DNA of 64,000 bases from Comamonas sp. JUb58 (GTDB taxonomy: Bacteria; Pseudomonadota; Gammaproteobacteria; Burkholderiales; Burkholderiaceae_C). The notes beneath the pieces were generated by a model. That model ran no database searches and had not been told where the DNA came from. It was given only the letters and a program-made list of their open reading frames with translations. The position numbers and the translations under genes are program-made. Shown here piece by piece: positions 45,176-53,197 of the stretch (positions are counted from its first letter, which is position 1; each line of letters begins with the position of its first letter). Location of the stretch: assembly GCF_004364775.1 (NCBI RefSeq), contig NZ_SOAL01000003.1, positions 62,001 through 126,000 on the forward strand, read 5' to 3'.

Positions 45176-46339
45176 TTATCGGCGGCGCTGGTACTGGGTG
45201 GTCGCTATGGATGCGAGTGCGACACTCAGCAGGGACAGGAGCACCAATGCCCAGGGGCCCAAACCAGGCACCGGAACGGGCTTCGGGTCTAGCTCTGGCG
45301 ACACCACGACGTTGGCATCTGCGCTCGCCGTGCAGCCTGTGCTGGCATCACAGATGGCGCCGGGACCAGCATCGATACTTGCCTGGCTGAGCAGGCTGCC
45401 CGAAGCAGCCACGGTGCCCGAAAGAGCAAAGACCAGTGCTCCACCGGAAGGCAGGCCAAAGCTGAAGGGGGCATTGGCCAGGTCAGCTGGGCAGACAGCA
45501 CCGTTGGTCGCCGTGCAGGACCAGGTGCCGTTGCTCAGCGCTGCTGGCATGTCATGGCTGAGGGTGACCAAACTGGCATCGGACGGGCCAGGATTGCGGA
45601 TGGTTACGGTGTAGTGTGCCGTCTGTGCCGGTGCATAGGTGGGCTGGTCAATGGTCTGCTCGATCGTCAACGAGGTTTCGCATAGCACATCACCCGGCTG
45701 GATATACGCGAGCATGCCCGAGCCCCAGCCTACATCACTGACCGAGAAGGTCAGGGTGTTCAGGCCGCCATGCCAGGGGCCGTCCAGCTCGGCGGTTCCT
45801 TGATTGCCGGGTGCAAAACCAGCGGGCGGCAAAGCCTGGAACACCCCATTGATGGTGACGCCGAGCATGGAGTCGTCACTGTAGTAATCCATGCTCAGCT
45901 TCAATGCGCTGGGGGAGACATTGGCCGGCAGGTTGAACTGCATGCGGTAGTAGTTTGTGACTCTCGGCCGGAAGGGGTAAGGACCTGGAGCTGTGGTGGC
46001 ATTGGGCAGTGGAGAGATCCAGTTGGTCTGGCCGCCAAGGGAGGCGCCGGATACCCACGCCGCAGGCAGGCTGGCAGAGAAGGGAACGCTGCTGGGCTTC
46101 CAGCTTGCATCTGCTGCAGGTCCTAGCGCGCCGGTGGGATCGGACTGGCTGGAAGACACCCACCATTGGGTGTCTGGGCTCCCGTTGGGAAGGGGCTGCC
46201 CGGCTTCATAGTCAAAGCCGGTGTTGAGGATGGCGTTGCTGGACTGACAACTGAACGTGGGAATGTAGGGGCTGGGTTGTGCGCTGGCCCATTGGCAAGC
46301 GGACAGGAAGGCGGCGGCAGCTATCCATCGTGTAAACAT
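45176..46339 (-). CDS. Secreted DUF11-like protein with IPTL-CTERM sorting signal
   Basis: A 387-residue exported protein: signal peptide (residues 1 to about 20, ending WASA), an N-terminal beta-rich region resembling adhesin or carbohydrate-binding folds (about 25-225), a DUF11-type repeat (about 228-345: YAPAQTAHYTVTIRNPGPSDAS), and a C-terminal sorting signal from about 356 with PVPGLGPWALVLLSLL, a hydrophobic helix and a final RRR. The signal is of the IPTL-CTERM type, which marks surface proteins for processing by an unidentified enzyme. The binding target is unknown. A perfect inverted repeat lies just before the start. Confidence 0.88.
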   Translation of the reverse strand: MFTRWIAAAAFLSACQWASAQPSPYIPTFSCQSSNAILNTGFDYEAGQPLPNGSPDTQWWVSSSQSDPTGALGPAADASWKPSSVPFSASLPAAWVSGASLGGQTNWISPLPNATTAPGPYPFRPRVTNYYRMQFNLPANVSPSALKLSMDYYSDDSMLGVTINGVFQALPPAGFAPGNQGTAELDGPWHGGLNTLTFSVSDVGWGSGMLAYIQPGDVLCETSLTIEQTIDQPTYAPAQTAHYTVTIRNPGPSDASLVTLSHDMPAALSNGTWSCTATNGAVCPADLANAPFSFGLPSGGALVFALSGTVAASGSLLSQASIDAGPGAICDASTGCTASADANVVVSPELDPKPVPVPGLGPWALVLLSLLSVALASIATTQYQRRR

Positions 46340-46343
46340 CTTT

Positions 46344-46369
46344 AATCTTTCTTTAGACGTAGAAAGATT
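46344..46369 (-). promoter_or_regulatory. Perfect inverted repeat in the leader of the IPTL-CTERM protein gene
   Basis: AATCTTTCT (46344-46352) and AGAAAGATT (46361-46369) are perfectly complementary over 9 bases with an 8-base spacer. The repeat ends four bases before the start codon and covers the purine-rich stretch that would act as ribosome-binding site, so it could be an operator or a translation-blocking hairpin. Confidence 0.5.
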
Positions 46370-46715
46370 GCAAGTCTATTGCTATCAAGAATTTATATTT
46401 AATTTGAATTATCAATAAAACTTAAAATTGCATTTTTATGTAAATTGTTGAATGGTATATGTAATATGCATTCTGCGGAGCTACTTTTGCGCGTTTAGAA
46501 ATGCGGCGTGGGCTGCCTCACTCCTCAAAGAATGAAAATTTTTAGGTGGGCGCTCTCTCACACCGTTCGCGCAACGAACAAGCGCTAGCGCAGCATGCTT
46601 GAGGCCTGGCTTGAGGGTCTACGGCGCAATGGGTATGTGAATCAATGCACCTGTCGATGTAACCGTTCTGCCCTGCGTGATCGTGTGTATGAGGCGCAAC
46701 AGTGCGATGAATAAC

Positions 46716-46739
46716 CCAGCCAAGCGGCTGCTTGGCTGG
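46716..46739. repeat. Perfect hairpin downstream of the HMG-CoA reductase gene
   Basis: CCAGCCAAGC (46716-46725) pairs perfectly with GCTTGGCTGG (46730-46739) over a 4-base loop. No T-run follows on either strand, so an intrinsic terminator is doubtful; it may still stabilise or end the reductase transcript, which reads through it from right to left. Confidence 0.55.
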
Positions 46740-46806
46740 AGGTCTGCGTCTCTGGACTGAAAGGCCGCAGGCACGGAGTCATGCTCGGGTTTTGCGGCTG
46801 CGGCCT

Positions 46807-48093
46807 TCAAGCTTGGCGCAACTCAGCCAGTATCTCCAGTGCGCGGTCGGTGCGCACATCGTGTTCGGCGGCCAAGCGCTTGGCGACTTGGTCGACCTCC
46901 TCACCCACGGCCCCTGCCACCAGCGCAATATTGCGGGCATGCAATGCCATGTGGCCGCGCTGGATGCCCTCGGTGGCCAGCGCGCGCAAGGCGCCCAGGT
47001 TTTGCGCCAGGCCCACGGCGGCGGCAATCTCGCCCAGCTCCTGGGCCGATTTCACGTCCATGATCTTCAGCGCCAGGCGTGCCAGCGGATGCGTCTTGGT
47101 GGCGCCGCCGACCAGGCCCACGGGCATGGGCAGCTCGATGGTGCCGACCAGCGCGCCGCTGCCGTCTTTCTCCCAGGTGGTGAGCGAGGTGTAACGCCCG
47201 TTGCGGCTCGCATAGGCATGGGCGCCGGCCTCCACCGCGCGCCAGTCGTTGCCGGTGGCGACGATGACCGGGTCGATGCCGTTCATGATGCCTTTGTTGT
47301 GGGTCGCGGCGCGGTAGGGGTCGATGGCGGCAAAGGTGTAGGCGTCGAGCACACCCTCGATGATTTCCTCGCCACTGCGCTCGGCGGTCTTCAGGGTCTG
47401 GGGCGTCAGGCGCACGCGGGCGCGGGCCAGGCGCAGATCGGCCAGGTTGGACAGAATGCGCAGCCGCACCGAGCCGCCGGTGATTTGCTCGACCAGCGGC
47501 GAGACCGATTCGGCCATGGTGTTGACGGTGTTGGCGCCCATCGCATCGCGCACATCAACGATCAGGTGCATGACCACCATGGGGCCCCGGGGCGAGTCGG
47601 GGAAGACATGGACCTCGATGTCCTTGCAGCCGCCACCCAGGCCGATCAGCACCTTGTCGCGGCTGTTGGCCAGCTCCAGGATCTGGGCACGCGCCTGGTA
47701 CAGCGCCAGCCGCACGCCATAGGGGTCCTGGATGCCGACGATCTGCACCTGGGCGCGCATCAGCGGCTGGGTGCTGGAGGTCTGAAAACCCCCGTCCTCG
47801 CGTGCCAGCTTGGCCATGTACGAGGCTGCCGCGATGATCGAGGGCTCTTCAACCGCCAGCGGCACCAGCACATCGCGGCCATTGATCTGGAAGTTGCCGG
47901 CCACGCCCATCGGCAGCTCAAAGGTGCCGATCACGTTTTCGATCATGCCGTCAGCCACGCTGCTGGGCAGGGCCCCTGGCTGGGTCAGCAGCGCGTGGTC
48001 TTCGTCGCTCAGCTGGCAGGCCTTGGCGATGACATCCCAGCGCTGGGCGGGGCTGAGGGCGCGGAACTGCGGCAGGCGGGAATCGGTGGCCAT
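46807..48093 (-). CDS. mvaA: Class II hydroxymethylglutaryl-CoA reductase (catabolic type)
   Basis: Interconverts mevalonate and HMG-CoA; class II bacterial enzymes of non-isoprenoid producers act in mevalonate degradation with NAD. The 428-residue protein has the full catalytic set at the same numbers as the Pseudomonas mevalonii enzyme: Glu83 (VEEPS), Lys267 (ATHNKG), Asp283 (TGNDW) and His381 (GHMALHARN), and the segments [16 protein letters not shown] and [12 protein letters not shown]. No other mevalonate-pathway genes are adjacent (for example no HMG-CoA lyase). The divergent MocR-type gene and the palindrome between them are the likely control. Betaproteobacteria make isoprenoids by the MEP route, which supports a catabolic role. 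Confidence 0.93.
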   Translation of the reverse strand: MATDSRLPQFRALSPAQRWDVIAKACQLSDEDHALLTQPGALPSSVADGMIENVIGTFELPMGVAGNFQINGRDVLVPLAVEEPSIIAAASYMAKLAREDGGFQTSSTQPLMRAQVQIVGIQDPYGVRLALYQARAQILELANSRDKVLIGLGGGCKDIEVHVFPDSPRGPMVVMHLIVDVRDAMGANTVNTMAESVSPLVEQITGGSVRLRILSNLADLRLARARVRLTPQTLKTAERSGEEIIEGVLDAYTFAAIDPYRAATHNKGIMNGIDPVIVATGNDWRAVEAGAHAYASRNGRYTSLTTWEKDGSGALVGTIELPMPVGLVGGATKTHPLARLALKIMDVKSAQELGEIAAAVGLAQNLGALRALATEGIQRGHMALHARNIALVAGAVGEEVDQVAKRLAAEHDVRTDRALEILAELRQA

Positions 48094-48150
48094 GGTGTCT
48101 CCTGGTGATTTTTTGCTGGAATGCGTTGAGGTCCAGCCCGCAATCTACCT

Positions 48151-48180
48151 AAACTGTACCGCTGTAGACAGGTACAGTTT
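48151..48180. promoter_or_regulatory. Perfect inverted repeat between mvaA and the MocR-type regulator (probable operator)
   Basis: AAACTGTACC (48151-48160) and GGTACAGTTT (48171-48180) are perfectly complementary over 10 bases with a 10-base spacer (one helical turn centre to centre of about two turns). The spacer itself begins GCTGTAGACA with further CTGT/ACAG half-sites. It lies 57 bases from both start codons, as expected for an operator of the MocR regulator. Confidence 0.75.
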
Positions 48181-48237
48181 GCCGGGACAGTGCTGCTGCA
48201 ATGCAGCATCGGCCTCGGCTTTTCCCTAGGAGCACCC

Positions 48238-49647
48238 ATGCCCACCGCCACCGGCCGCAAGGCCTCGATTGCTGAAAACCTGGCCGCCATGCTGGGCCGG
48301 CAGATTGCCGACGGCGTGCTGCGCGCGGGCGACAAGCTGCCTTCCTTGCGCGCACTGGCGCAGCTGCATGGCTATGCCAAGAACACCGTGGTGGCGGCCT
48401 TTGAGCTGCTGGTATCGCGCGGTCTGGTGGAGGCGCGGCGGGGCTCGGGCTTTTATGTGCTGGCCCAGCGGCCGGTGGCGGGCCTGGCTGCGGGGGAGGG
48501 CACAGCACCGCTGCAGCGCGCGATGGATGTGGTCTGGCTGATGCGTGAGCAGCTCAAGACCCAGCCCGATGCGCTGGCGCTGGGAGATGGTTTTCCGCCG
48601 ATCGACTGGCTGGCCGATATGCGCCTGGACCGCTACCACCAGAAAGTGGTGCGCACGGGGCTGGGCGCGCTGTTCCGCTACGGCAGCCGCATGGGCTATG
48701 CGCCCTTGCGCGACAGCCTGGTGCGCAAGCTCGGCATGTTCGGCCTGGGGGTGACACCCCAGCAGTTGCTGCTGACCCAGGGGGCCAATGACGCACTCGA
48801 CCTGGTCATCCGCCACTGGGTGACGCCGGGCACGACCGTGCTGGTGGACGACCCCGGCTATTACCTGCTGTTTGGCAAGCTCCAGCTGGCCGGCGCGCGC
48901 GTGCTGGGCGTGCCGCGCCAGGCCGATGGCCCGGATGTGCAGGCGCTGGAGCGCTTGCTGCAGACCGAGCGCCCGCGCCTGTTCTTTACCCAATCCCTGG
49001 CGCACAACCCCACGGGCTCGGACCTGAGCGCCGCCAAGGCCTACCGCATCTTGCAGCTGGCGGGCCAGCAGCAGATGCTGATCGTTGAAAACGACCCGCT
49101 GGCCGATTTCAAACCGACCTCGGCCACGCGCCTGTCGGTGCTGGACCAGCTGGCGCGCACCATCTACATCGGGAGTTTTTCCAAGTCGTTCTCGGCGGCG
49201 CTGCGGGTGGGCTTTATCGCCTGCCATCCTGATCTGGCCAGCGACCTGGCCGATCTGCGCAGCCTTATCCATGTGAGCGGTTCGGAGTACTGCGAGCGCA
49301 TGGTCGATGTGATGCTGCGCGAGGGCCAGTATGAGCGGCACCTGGTGCGGCTGCGCGGGCGCCTGGGCCAGGCCACGGCGCAGGCGCTGGACTGGATGGA
49401 CCGCCAGGGCTGCGAGGTGTTTGCGCGCAGCGAGCAGTCGCTCTACCTCTGGGCGGCCTTCCCCGGTTGCGAGGATTCGGCCCAGCTGGCCAGCGCGTTG
49501 CTGGCAAGGCAGGTGACGATGGCGCCGGGCCGGGTGTTCAGCCTGGACAGCAGTGCCACCTCGCGCTGGTCGCGCTGCAATGTCGGGGCCATGCAATCGC
49601 CGCGCCTGGATGCGGCGATGACGCCATGGCGCGCGGCCCCACGCTGA
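48238..49647 (+). CDS. MocR/PdxR-type transcriptional regulator (GntR HTH + aminotransferase-like domain)
   Basis: A 469-residue regulator with an N-terminal GntR winged helix (about residues 9-75: GDKLPSLRALAQLHGYAKNTVVAAFELL, then RRGSGFYVL) and a C-terminal class I aminotransferase-like domain with NDPLADF and the PLP-lysine Lys316 in YIGSFSKSFSAALRVGF. Such proteins use PLP or an amine adduct as effector. TAGGAG before the ATG at 48238 fixes the start. It is divergent from mvaA with the palindrome between them, so it probably regulates mvaA and itself. Confidence 0.93.
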   Translation: MPTATGRKASIAENLAAMLGRQIADGVLRAGDKLPSLRALAQLHGYAKNTVVAAFELLVSRGLVEARRGSGFYVLAQRPVAGLAAGEGTAPLQRAMDVVWLMREQLKTQPDALALGDGFPPIDWLADMRLDRYHQKVVRTGLGALFRYGSRMGYAPLRDSLVRKLGMFGLGVTPQQLLLTQGANDALDLVIRHWVTPGTTVLVDDPGYYLLFGKLQLAGARVLGVPRQADGPDVQALERLLQTERPRLFFTQSLAHNPTGSDLSAAKAYRILQLAGQQQMLIVENDPLADFKPTSATRLSVLDQLARTIYIGSFSKSFSAALRVGFIACHPDLASDLADLRSLIHVSGSEYCERMVDVMLREGQYERHLVRLRGRLGQATAQALDWMDRQGCEVFARSEQSLYLWAAFPGCEDSAQLASALLARQVTMAPGRVFSLDSSATSRWSRCNVGAMQSPRLDAAMTPWRAAPR

Positions 49648-50898
49648 TCAGAGGCCGAGTTCCAGCGCCAGCAGCTCGTCCACCGTCTGGCGGCGGCGGA
49701 TGAGGCGCGCCTTCCCGTCGTCGACCAGCACCTCGGCCGCCAGCGGGCGGCTGTTGTAGTTGCTGGACATCGAGGCGCCGTAGGCACCGGTGTCGTGGAT
49801 CACCAGCAGATCGCCCACCTGGGCATCGCCCAGCGGACGGGGCAGCACCACGCCGGATTCGCCCTGGGTGAAGACATCACCGGATTCGCAGAGCGGACCG
49901 GCGACGACGGCTTCGCCCTGCGCAGGCAGCACGCCCACGCCACGGCGCTGCACATGCATGCCGTGGTAGCTGCCGTACATCGACGGACGCATCAGCTCGT
50001 TGAAGCCGGTATCGACCAGCACAAAGTGGTTGCTGCCGGCATCCTTGGTGGCACGTACGGTGCCCAGCAGCACACCCGATTCGGCCACCAGGTAGCGGCC
50101 TGGCTCCAGCTCCAGGCCCAGGTGGTGGCCCACCAGTGCCTCGGCCTGCTTGCGTGCCGTATCCCAGAGGCCAAAGTAGTGCTGGGTATCGATGGTCGCG
50201 TCGCCCTCTTTGTAGGGGATGGACAGGCCGCCGCCGGCCGAGATGGCCTGCAGGCGGTGGCCGGCCGTGTGGGTGCGCTGCACCAGCTGCACCATGGCGC
50301 CGCAGACTTCCTGCAAGTGGCCATAGTCCACGCCCGAGCCGATGTGCATGTGCAGGCCCACCAGTTGCAGGCCGCGCTCGGCGATCACCGCCAGCGCCAT
50401 CGTCAGGTCGCTGTGCCAGATGCCGTGCTTGCTGTGCTCGCCACCGGTATTGGTCTTGTTGCTGTGGCCATGGCCAAAGCCGGGGTTGATGCGCAGCCAG
50501 ACCGCATGGCCGGGGGATGCCTGGCCCAGCTGGTGCAGCATGTCGATGGAGCCGGCATTGACGGGGATTTGGTGCTCGACCACGGTGGCCAGGGTGGCCT
50601 CGTCCATCACATCGGCGGTGAACACGATGTCGGACGGCTCGCCAAAACCGCCCTGGTAGCCGGCTGCCAGCGCGCGCAGCACTTCACCGCGCGAGACCGC
50701 ATCCACCTTGACGCCTTGCGCACGCATCAGCTGCAGCACATGGATGTTGGAGCAGGCCTTTTGCGCAAAGCGCACGGTGTCGAAGGCCTGCAGCTCGGCA
50801 ATGCGCTGGCGGATGGTGTCCGCGTCATACACCCACAGGGGGGTGTTGAAGTCATCGGCCAGCTGCCACAGCAGATCGGGGGTAAAGGGGTTGCTCAT
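49648..50898 (-). CDS. lysA: Diaminopimelate decarboxylase (E. coli LysA type)
   Basis: Last step of lysine synthesis: meso-diaminopimelate to lysine and CO2, PLP-dependent. The 416-residue protein has the PLP-lysine Lys47 (FAQKACSN), GLHMHIGSG, SAGGGLSIPY, GRYLVAESG and the active-site CESGDVFTQ. The proteobacterial features (FAQKACSNIHVL, HSKHGIW) agree with the LysR-regulated E. coli type. It is divergent from a LysR-type gene, the same arrangement as lysA-lysR in E. coli. Confidence 0.93.
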   Translation of the reverse strand: MSNPFTPDLLWQLADDFNTPLWVYDADTIRQRIAELQAFDTVRFAQKACSNIHVLQLMRAQGVKVDAVSRGEVLRALAAGYQGGFGEPSDIVFTADVMDEATLATVVEHQIPVNAGSIDMLHQLGQASPGHAVWLRINPGFGHGHSNKTNTGGEHSKHGIWHSDLTMALAVIAERGLQLVGLHMHIGSGVDYGHLQEVCGAMVQLVQRTHTAGHRLQAISAGGGLSIPYKEGDATIDTQHYFGLWDTARKQAEALVGHHLGLELEPGRYLVAESGVLLGTVRATKDAGSNHFVLVDTGFNELMRPSMYGSYHGMHVQRRGVGVLPAQGEAVVAGPLCESGDVFTQGESGVVLPRPLGDAQVGDLLVIHDTGAYGASMSSNYNSRPLAAEVLVDDGKARLIRRRQTVDELLALELGL

Positions 50899-51049
50899 AG
50901 TCGGTGTGCCGCAGGGCTTGGAATCGGGGAGTCGGAGAGATTGGAGAAATCAGCCGCCCAGTGTGCCTGGGGCGGGGTATTTGGTCTAATGCTTATTTAT
51001 CGGCATGTCATTCATAATGGATATGTCTTTCTTGCCGTGCCGCCTCGCC

Positions 51050-52039
51050 ATGCCCCGTTCGCCCACCCCCGCTCCGTCCGCTGCCGATCCATCCCGGGAG
51101 CCCAGCCCCTTAGCGCCGCGGCTGCAGCACCGCCATATCGAGGTGTTCCGCGCCGTCATGCTGGCGGGCGGGGTGACCGGCGCGGCGGGCCTGCTGTTCA
51201 GCTCCCAGCCCACGGTGAGCCGCGATCTGGCGCGCATGGAGCAGCTGCTGGGCTACCCGCTGTTTGAGCGGGTGCAAGGCAGGCTGCGGCCCAATGCACG
51301 CGCCTTGGCGCTGTGGGAAGAGGTGCAGCGCAGCTGGCAGGGGCTGGACCGGGTGATTGACCGGGCGGTGGCGCTGTCGCGCCCCCAAGCGGCGCGCATC
51401 AGCGTGCTGAGCATGCCGGCACTCAGCCATGCGCTGCTGCCGGCGGCGCTAGCGCAGATGCAGCAGGCGCAGGGGCCGGTGGCGGTCAGCGTCGCCACGC
51501 AGGAGGCGCCGCTGTTGCAGCAATGGATGGCGGCCCAGCGCTATGACCTGGGCCTGACCGAGCAGGGCGAGGCACCGGCCGGCACGCGCGCCGTGGCCTT
51601 GCCGGCACTGGACGAGGTGGCGGTGCTGCCCGCTGGTCACCCGCTTGCGCGCAAGCCCAGGCTGGAGCCTGCTGACTTTGCGGACCAGGCCTTTATCAGC
51701 CTGGCCGAGGGCGACCCCTACCGCATCCAGATCGACCAGGTGTTTGCCGATGCCGGCGTGGGCCGGCAGATGCTGCTGGAGACGCACAGTGCCGTGGCGG
51801 TATGTGCGATGGTGCAAAACGGCCTGGGCCTGGCCATCGTGAACCCCTTCACCGCGCAGGCCTGCATGGGCCAGGGCCTGGTGCAGCGGCCGCTGGCCTT
51901 TTCGATTCCGTTCCGCACCCAGGTGCTGCTGCCGCTGCACCGGGCAGCGGTCCCCGAGGTCGATGCCTTGGTGACAGCGCTGGGCCAGGCCGCAGCCAGG
52001 CTGCCGACCTACAATGCGCAGCACGCCGGATCGCGCTGA
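51050..52039 (+). CDS. lysR: LysR-type transcriptional regulator, probable lysA activator
   Basis: A LysR-type regulator of 329 residues from ATG 51050. The N-terminal helix-turn-helix is HIEVFRAVMLAGGVTGAAGLLFSSQPTVSRDLARMEQLLGYPLFER, followed by the effector-binding domain. The gene is divergent from lysA, and in E. coli the gene in this place is the LysR activator responding to diaminopimelate, so the same role is inferred. In-frame ATGs at 51005, 51017 and 51023 are alternatives. The stretch 51005-51024 is an imperfect palindrome and could be the operator, which would favour the later start. No start has a good ribosome-binding site. Confidence 0.85.
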   Translation: MPRSPTPAPSAADPSREPSPLAPRLQHRHIEVFRAVMLAGGVTGAAGLLFSSQPTVSRDLARMEQLLGYPLFERVQGRLRPNARALALWEEVQRSWQGLDRVIDRAVALSRPQAARISVLSMPALSHALLPAALAQMQQAQGPVAVSVATQEAPLLQQWMAAQRYDLGLTEQGEAPAGTRAVALPALDEVAVLPAGHPLARKPRLEPADFADQAFISLAEGDPYRIQIDQVFADAGVGRQMLLETHSAVAVCAMVQNGLGLAIVNPFTAQACMGQGLVQRPLAFSIPFRTQVLLPLHRAAVPEVDALVTALGQAAARLPTYNAQHAGSR

Positions 52040-52082
52040 TATGCCGCTGATATACCGGTGGTCTGACCAGGAGAAATACCCC

Positions 52083-53144
52083 ATGTCCCGTGCCCCGCTT
52101 CGCTCTCTCGCCCGACCGTTGTGCGCCAGTGCCCTGTTGCTGGCGCTGCTCTCAGGTTGCGCCAGCACCGGCAGCCAGCCGCCCCAGTCGCCGCGAGTGG
52201 CTCAGGCCGCGCCACCGGTCCAGGTGAAGGTATTTGTGGCGGCCATGTTCGAGATCGGTGCCAACACCGGCGACCGGGCCGGCGAGTTCCAGCACTGGTA
52301 TGAACGCTATTTCCGCCATGCCAAGCCTATCCAGGTGCCGGGCGCGCTGGGGCCGGTGTTCTGCAATGCCGATGGCGTCTGCGGCAGCGTGCTGGGCATG
52401 GGCAAGGTCAATGCCTCGGCCTCGATGCAGGCCATCGTGCTGAACCCGCAGTTCAATTTTGACCAGGCCTACTATGTGATCAGCGGCGTGGCCGGCACTC
52501 CGCCATTGCGCGGCACCATAGGCGATGTGACCTGGGGCAGCTGGCTGGTCGACTACGACCTGGGCCACCGCTGGGCGCCGGAAGAGGGCCAGGCGGGCGC
52601 GCCCGTCTTTATGCCGCGCAAGGGCTATGAGGACTACCGCCGCTTTGCGCTGAACCCGGCCCTGACCCAAGCCGCCTATGCGATGACCCGCGCGGTGCCG
52701 CTGCAGGACAGCGAATCGGCCCAGCGCTACCGCATGCGCTACCCCGATGCGGCGGCCCGCAAGGCGCCCAGCGTGCATGTGGGTACGCACATGACGGGCG
52801 ACACCTTCTTCCATGGCCCGGGTCTGTCCAAGGAGGCGCAGTACATCGCCAAGCTCTATGGTGCGGACGACTATGTCGCCACCGAGATGGAGGCCGCCGC
52901 CATTGCGCTGGTGCTCAAGCGCAGCCATGGCACGGACCGGATTCTGAGCCTGCGCGGCTCGGTCAATTTTGACCAGGGAAACCCGCAGGAAACCACCCAG
53001 GCCCACCTGGACCCCAAGCCCGGCGAAACCGCAGGCGGCTTTGCCGAAACGGTGGCCAATGTGGCGGCCGTGGGCGGCGTCTTTGTCGACACGGTGGTCA
53101 AGGACTGGCCGCAGTGGAAGGATGGTGTGCCAACGCAGCGCTGA
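52083..53144 (+). CDS. Purine nucleoside permease (NUP) family lipoprotein
   Basis: A 353-residue lipoprotein (LLSGC, lipid on Cys26) of the NUP family, named after yeast nucleoside permeases and related to nucleoside phosphorylases. It shows VKVFVAAMFEIGAN, the GVAGTPPLRGTIGDVTWGSW segment and MEAAAIALVLKRSH. Family members in bacteria have been linked with nucleoside uptake or processing at the envelope; the real function is not established. CAGGAG before the ATG fixes the start at 52083. It is in line with lysR, 43 bases on, and ends in a terminator. Confidence 0.88.
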   Translation: MSRAPLRSLARPLCASALLLALLSGCASTGSQPPQSPRVAQAAPPVQVKVFVAAMFEIGANTGDRAGEFQHWYERYFRHAKPIQVPGALGPVFCNADGVCGSVLGMGKVNASASMQAIVLNPQFNFDQAYYVISGVAGTPPLRGTIGDVTWGSWLVDYDLGHRWAPEEGQAGAPVFMPRKGYEDYRRFALNPALTQAAYAMTRAVPLQDSESAQRYRMRYPDAAARKAPSVHVGTHMTGDTFFHGPGLSKEAQYIAKLYGADDYVATEMEAAAIALVLKRSHGTDRILSLRGSVNFDQGNPQETTQAHLDPKPGETAGGFAETVANVAAVGGVFVDTVVKDWPQWKDGVPTQR

Positions 53145-53164
53145 GCTGAACCGCTACGCACAGC

Positions 53165-53192
53165 AGGCCCCCATGCGCTGGGGGCCTTTTTT
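53165..53192 (+). terminator. Intrinsic terminator of the NUP-family gene
   Basis: Perfect 8-bp stem AGGCCCCC (53165-53172) with GGGGGCCT (53180-53187), 7-base loop, followed by T residues to 53192. It lies 21 bases after the stop. Confidence 0.88.
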
Positions 53193-53197
53193 GTGGC

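Larger units (their letters stand above)
46340..46806. other. AT-rich intergenic region between the IPTL-CTERM protein gene and HMG-CoA reductase gene
   Basis: 467 bases without a supported gene. The stretch 46365-46490 is strongly AT-rich, in sharp contrast to the rest of the window. It should hold the promoter of the surface protein gene on its left; a reliable -35/-10 pair could not be settled. Further right are a perfect hairpin (46716-46739) and an inverted repeat (46761-46770 with 46798-46807) near the end of the reductase gene. Confidence 0.6.
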
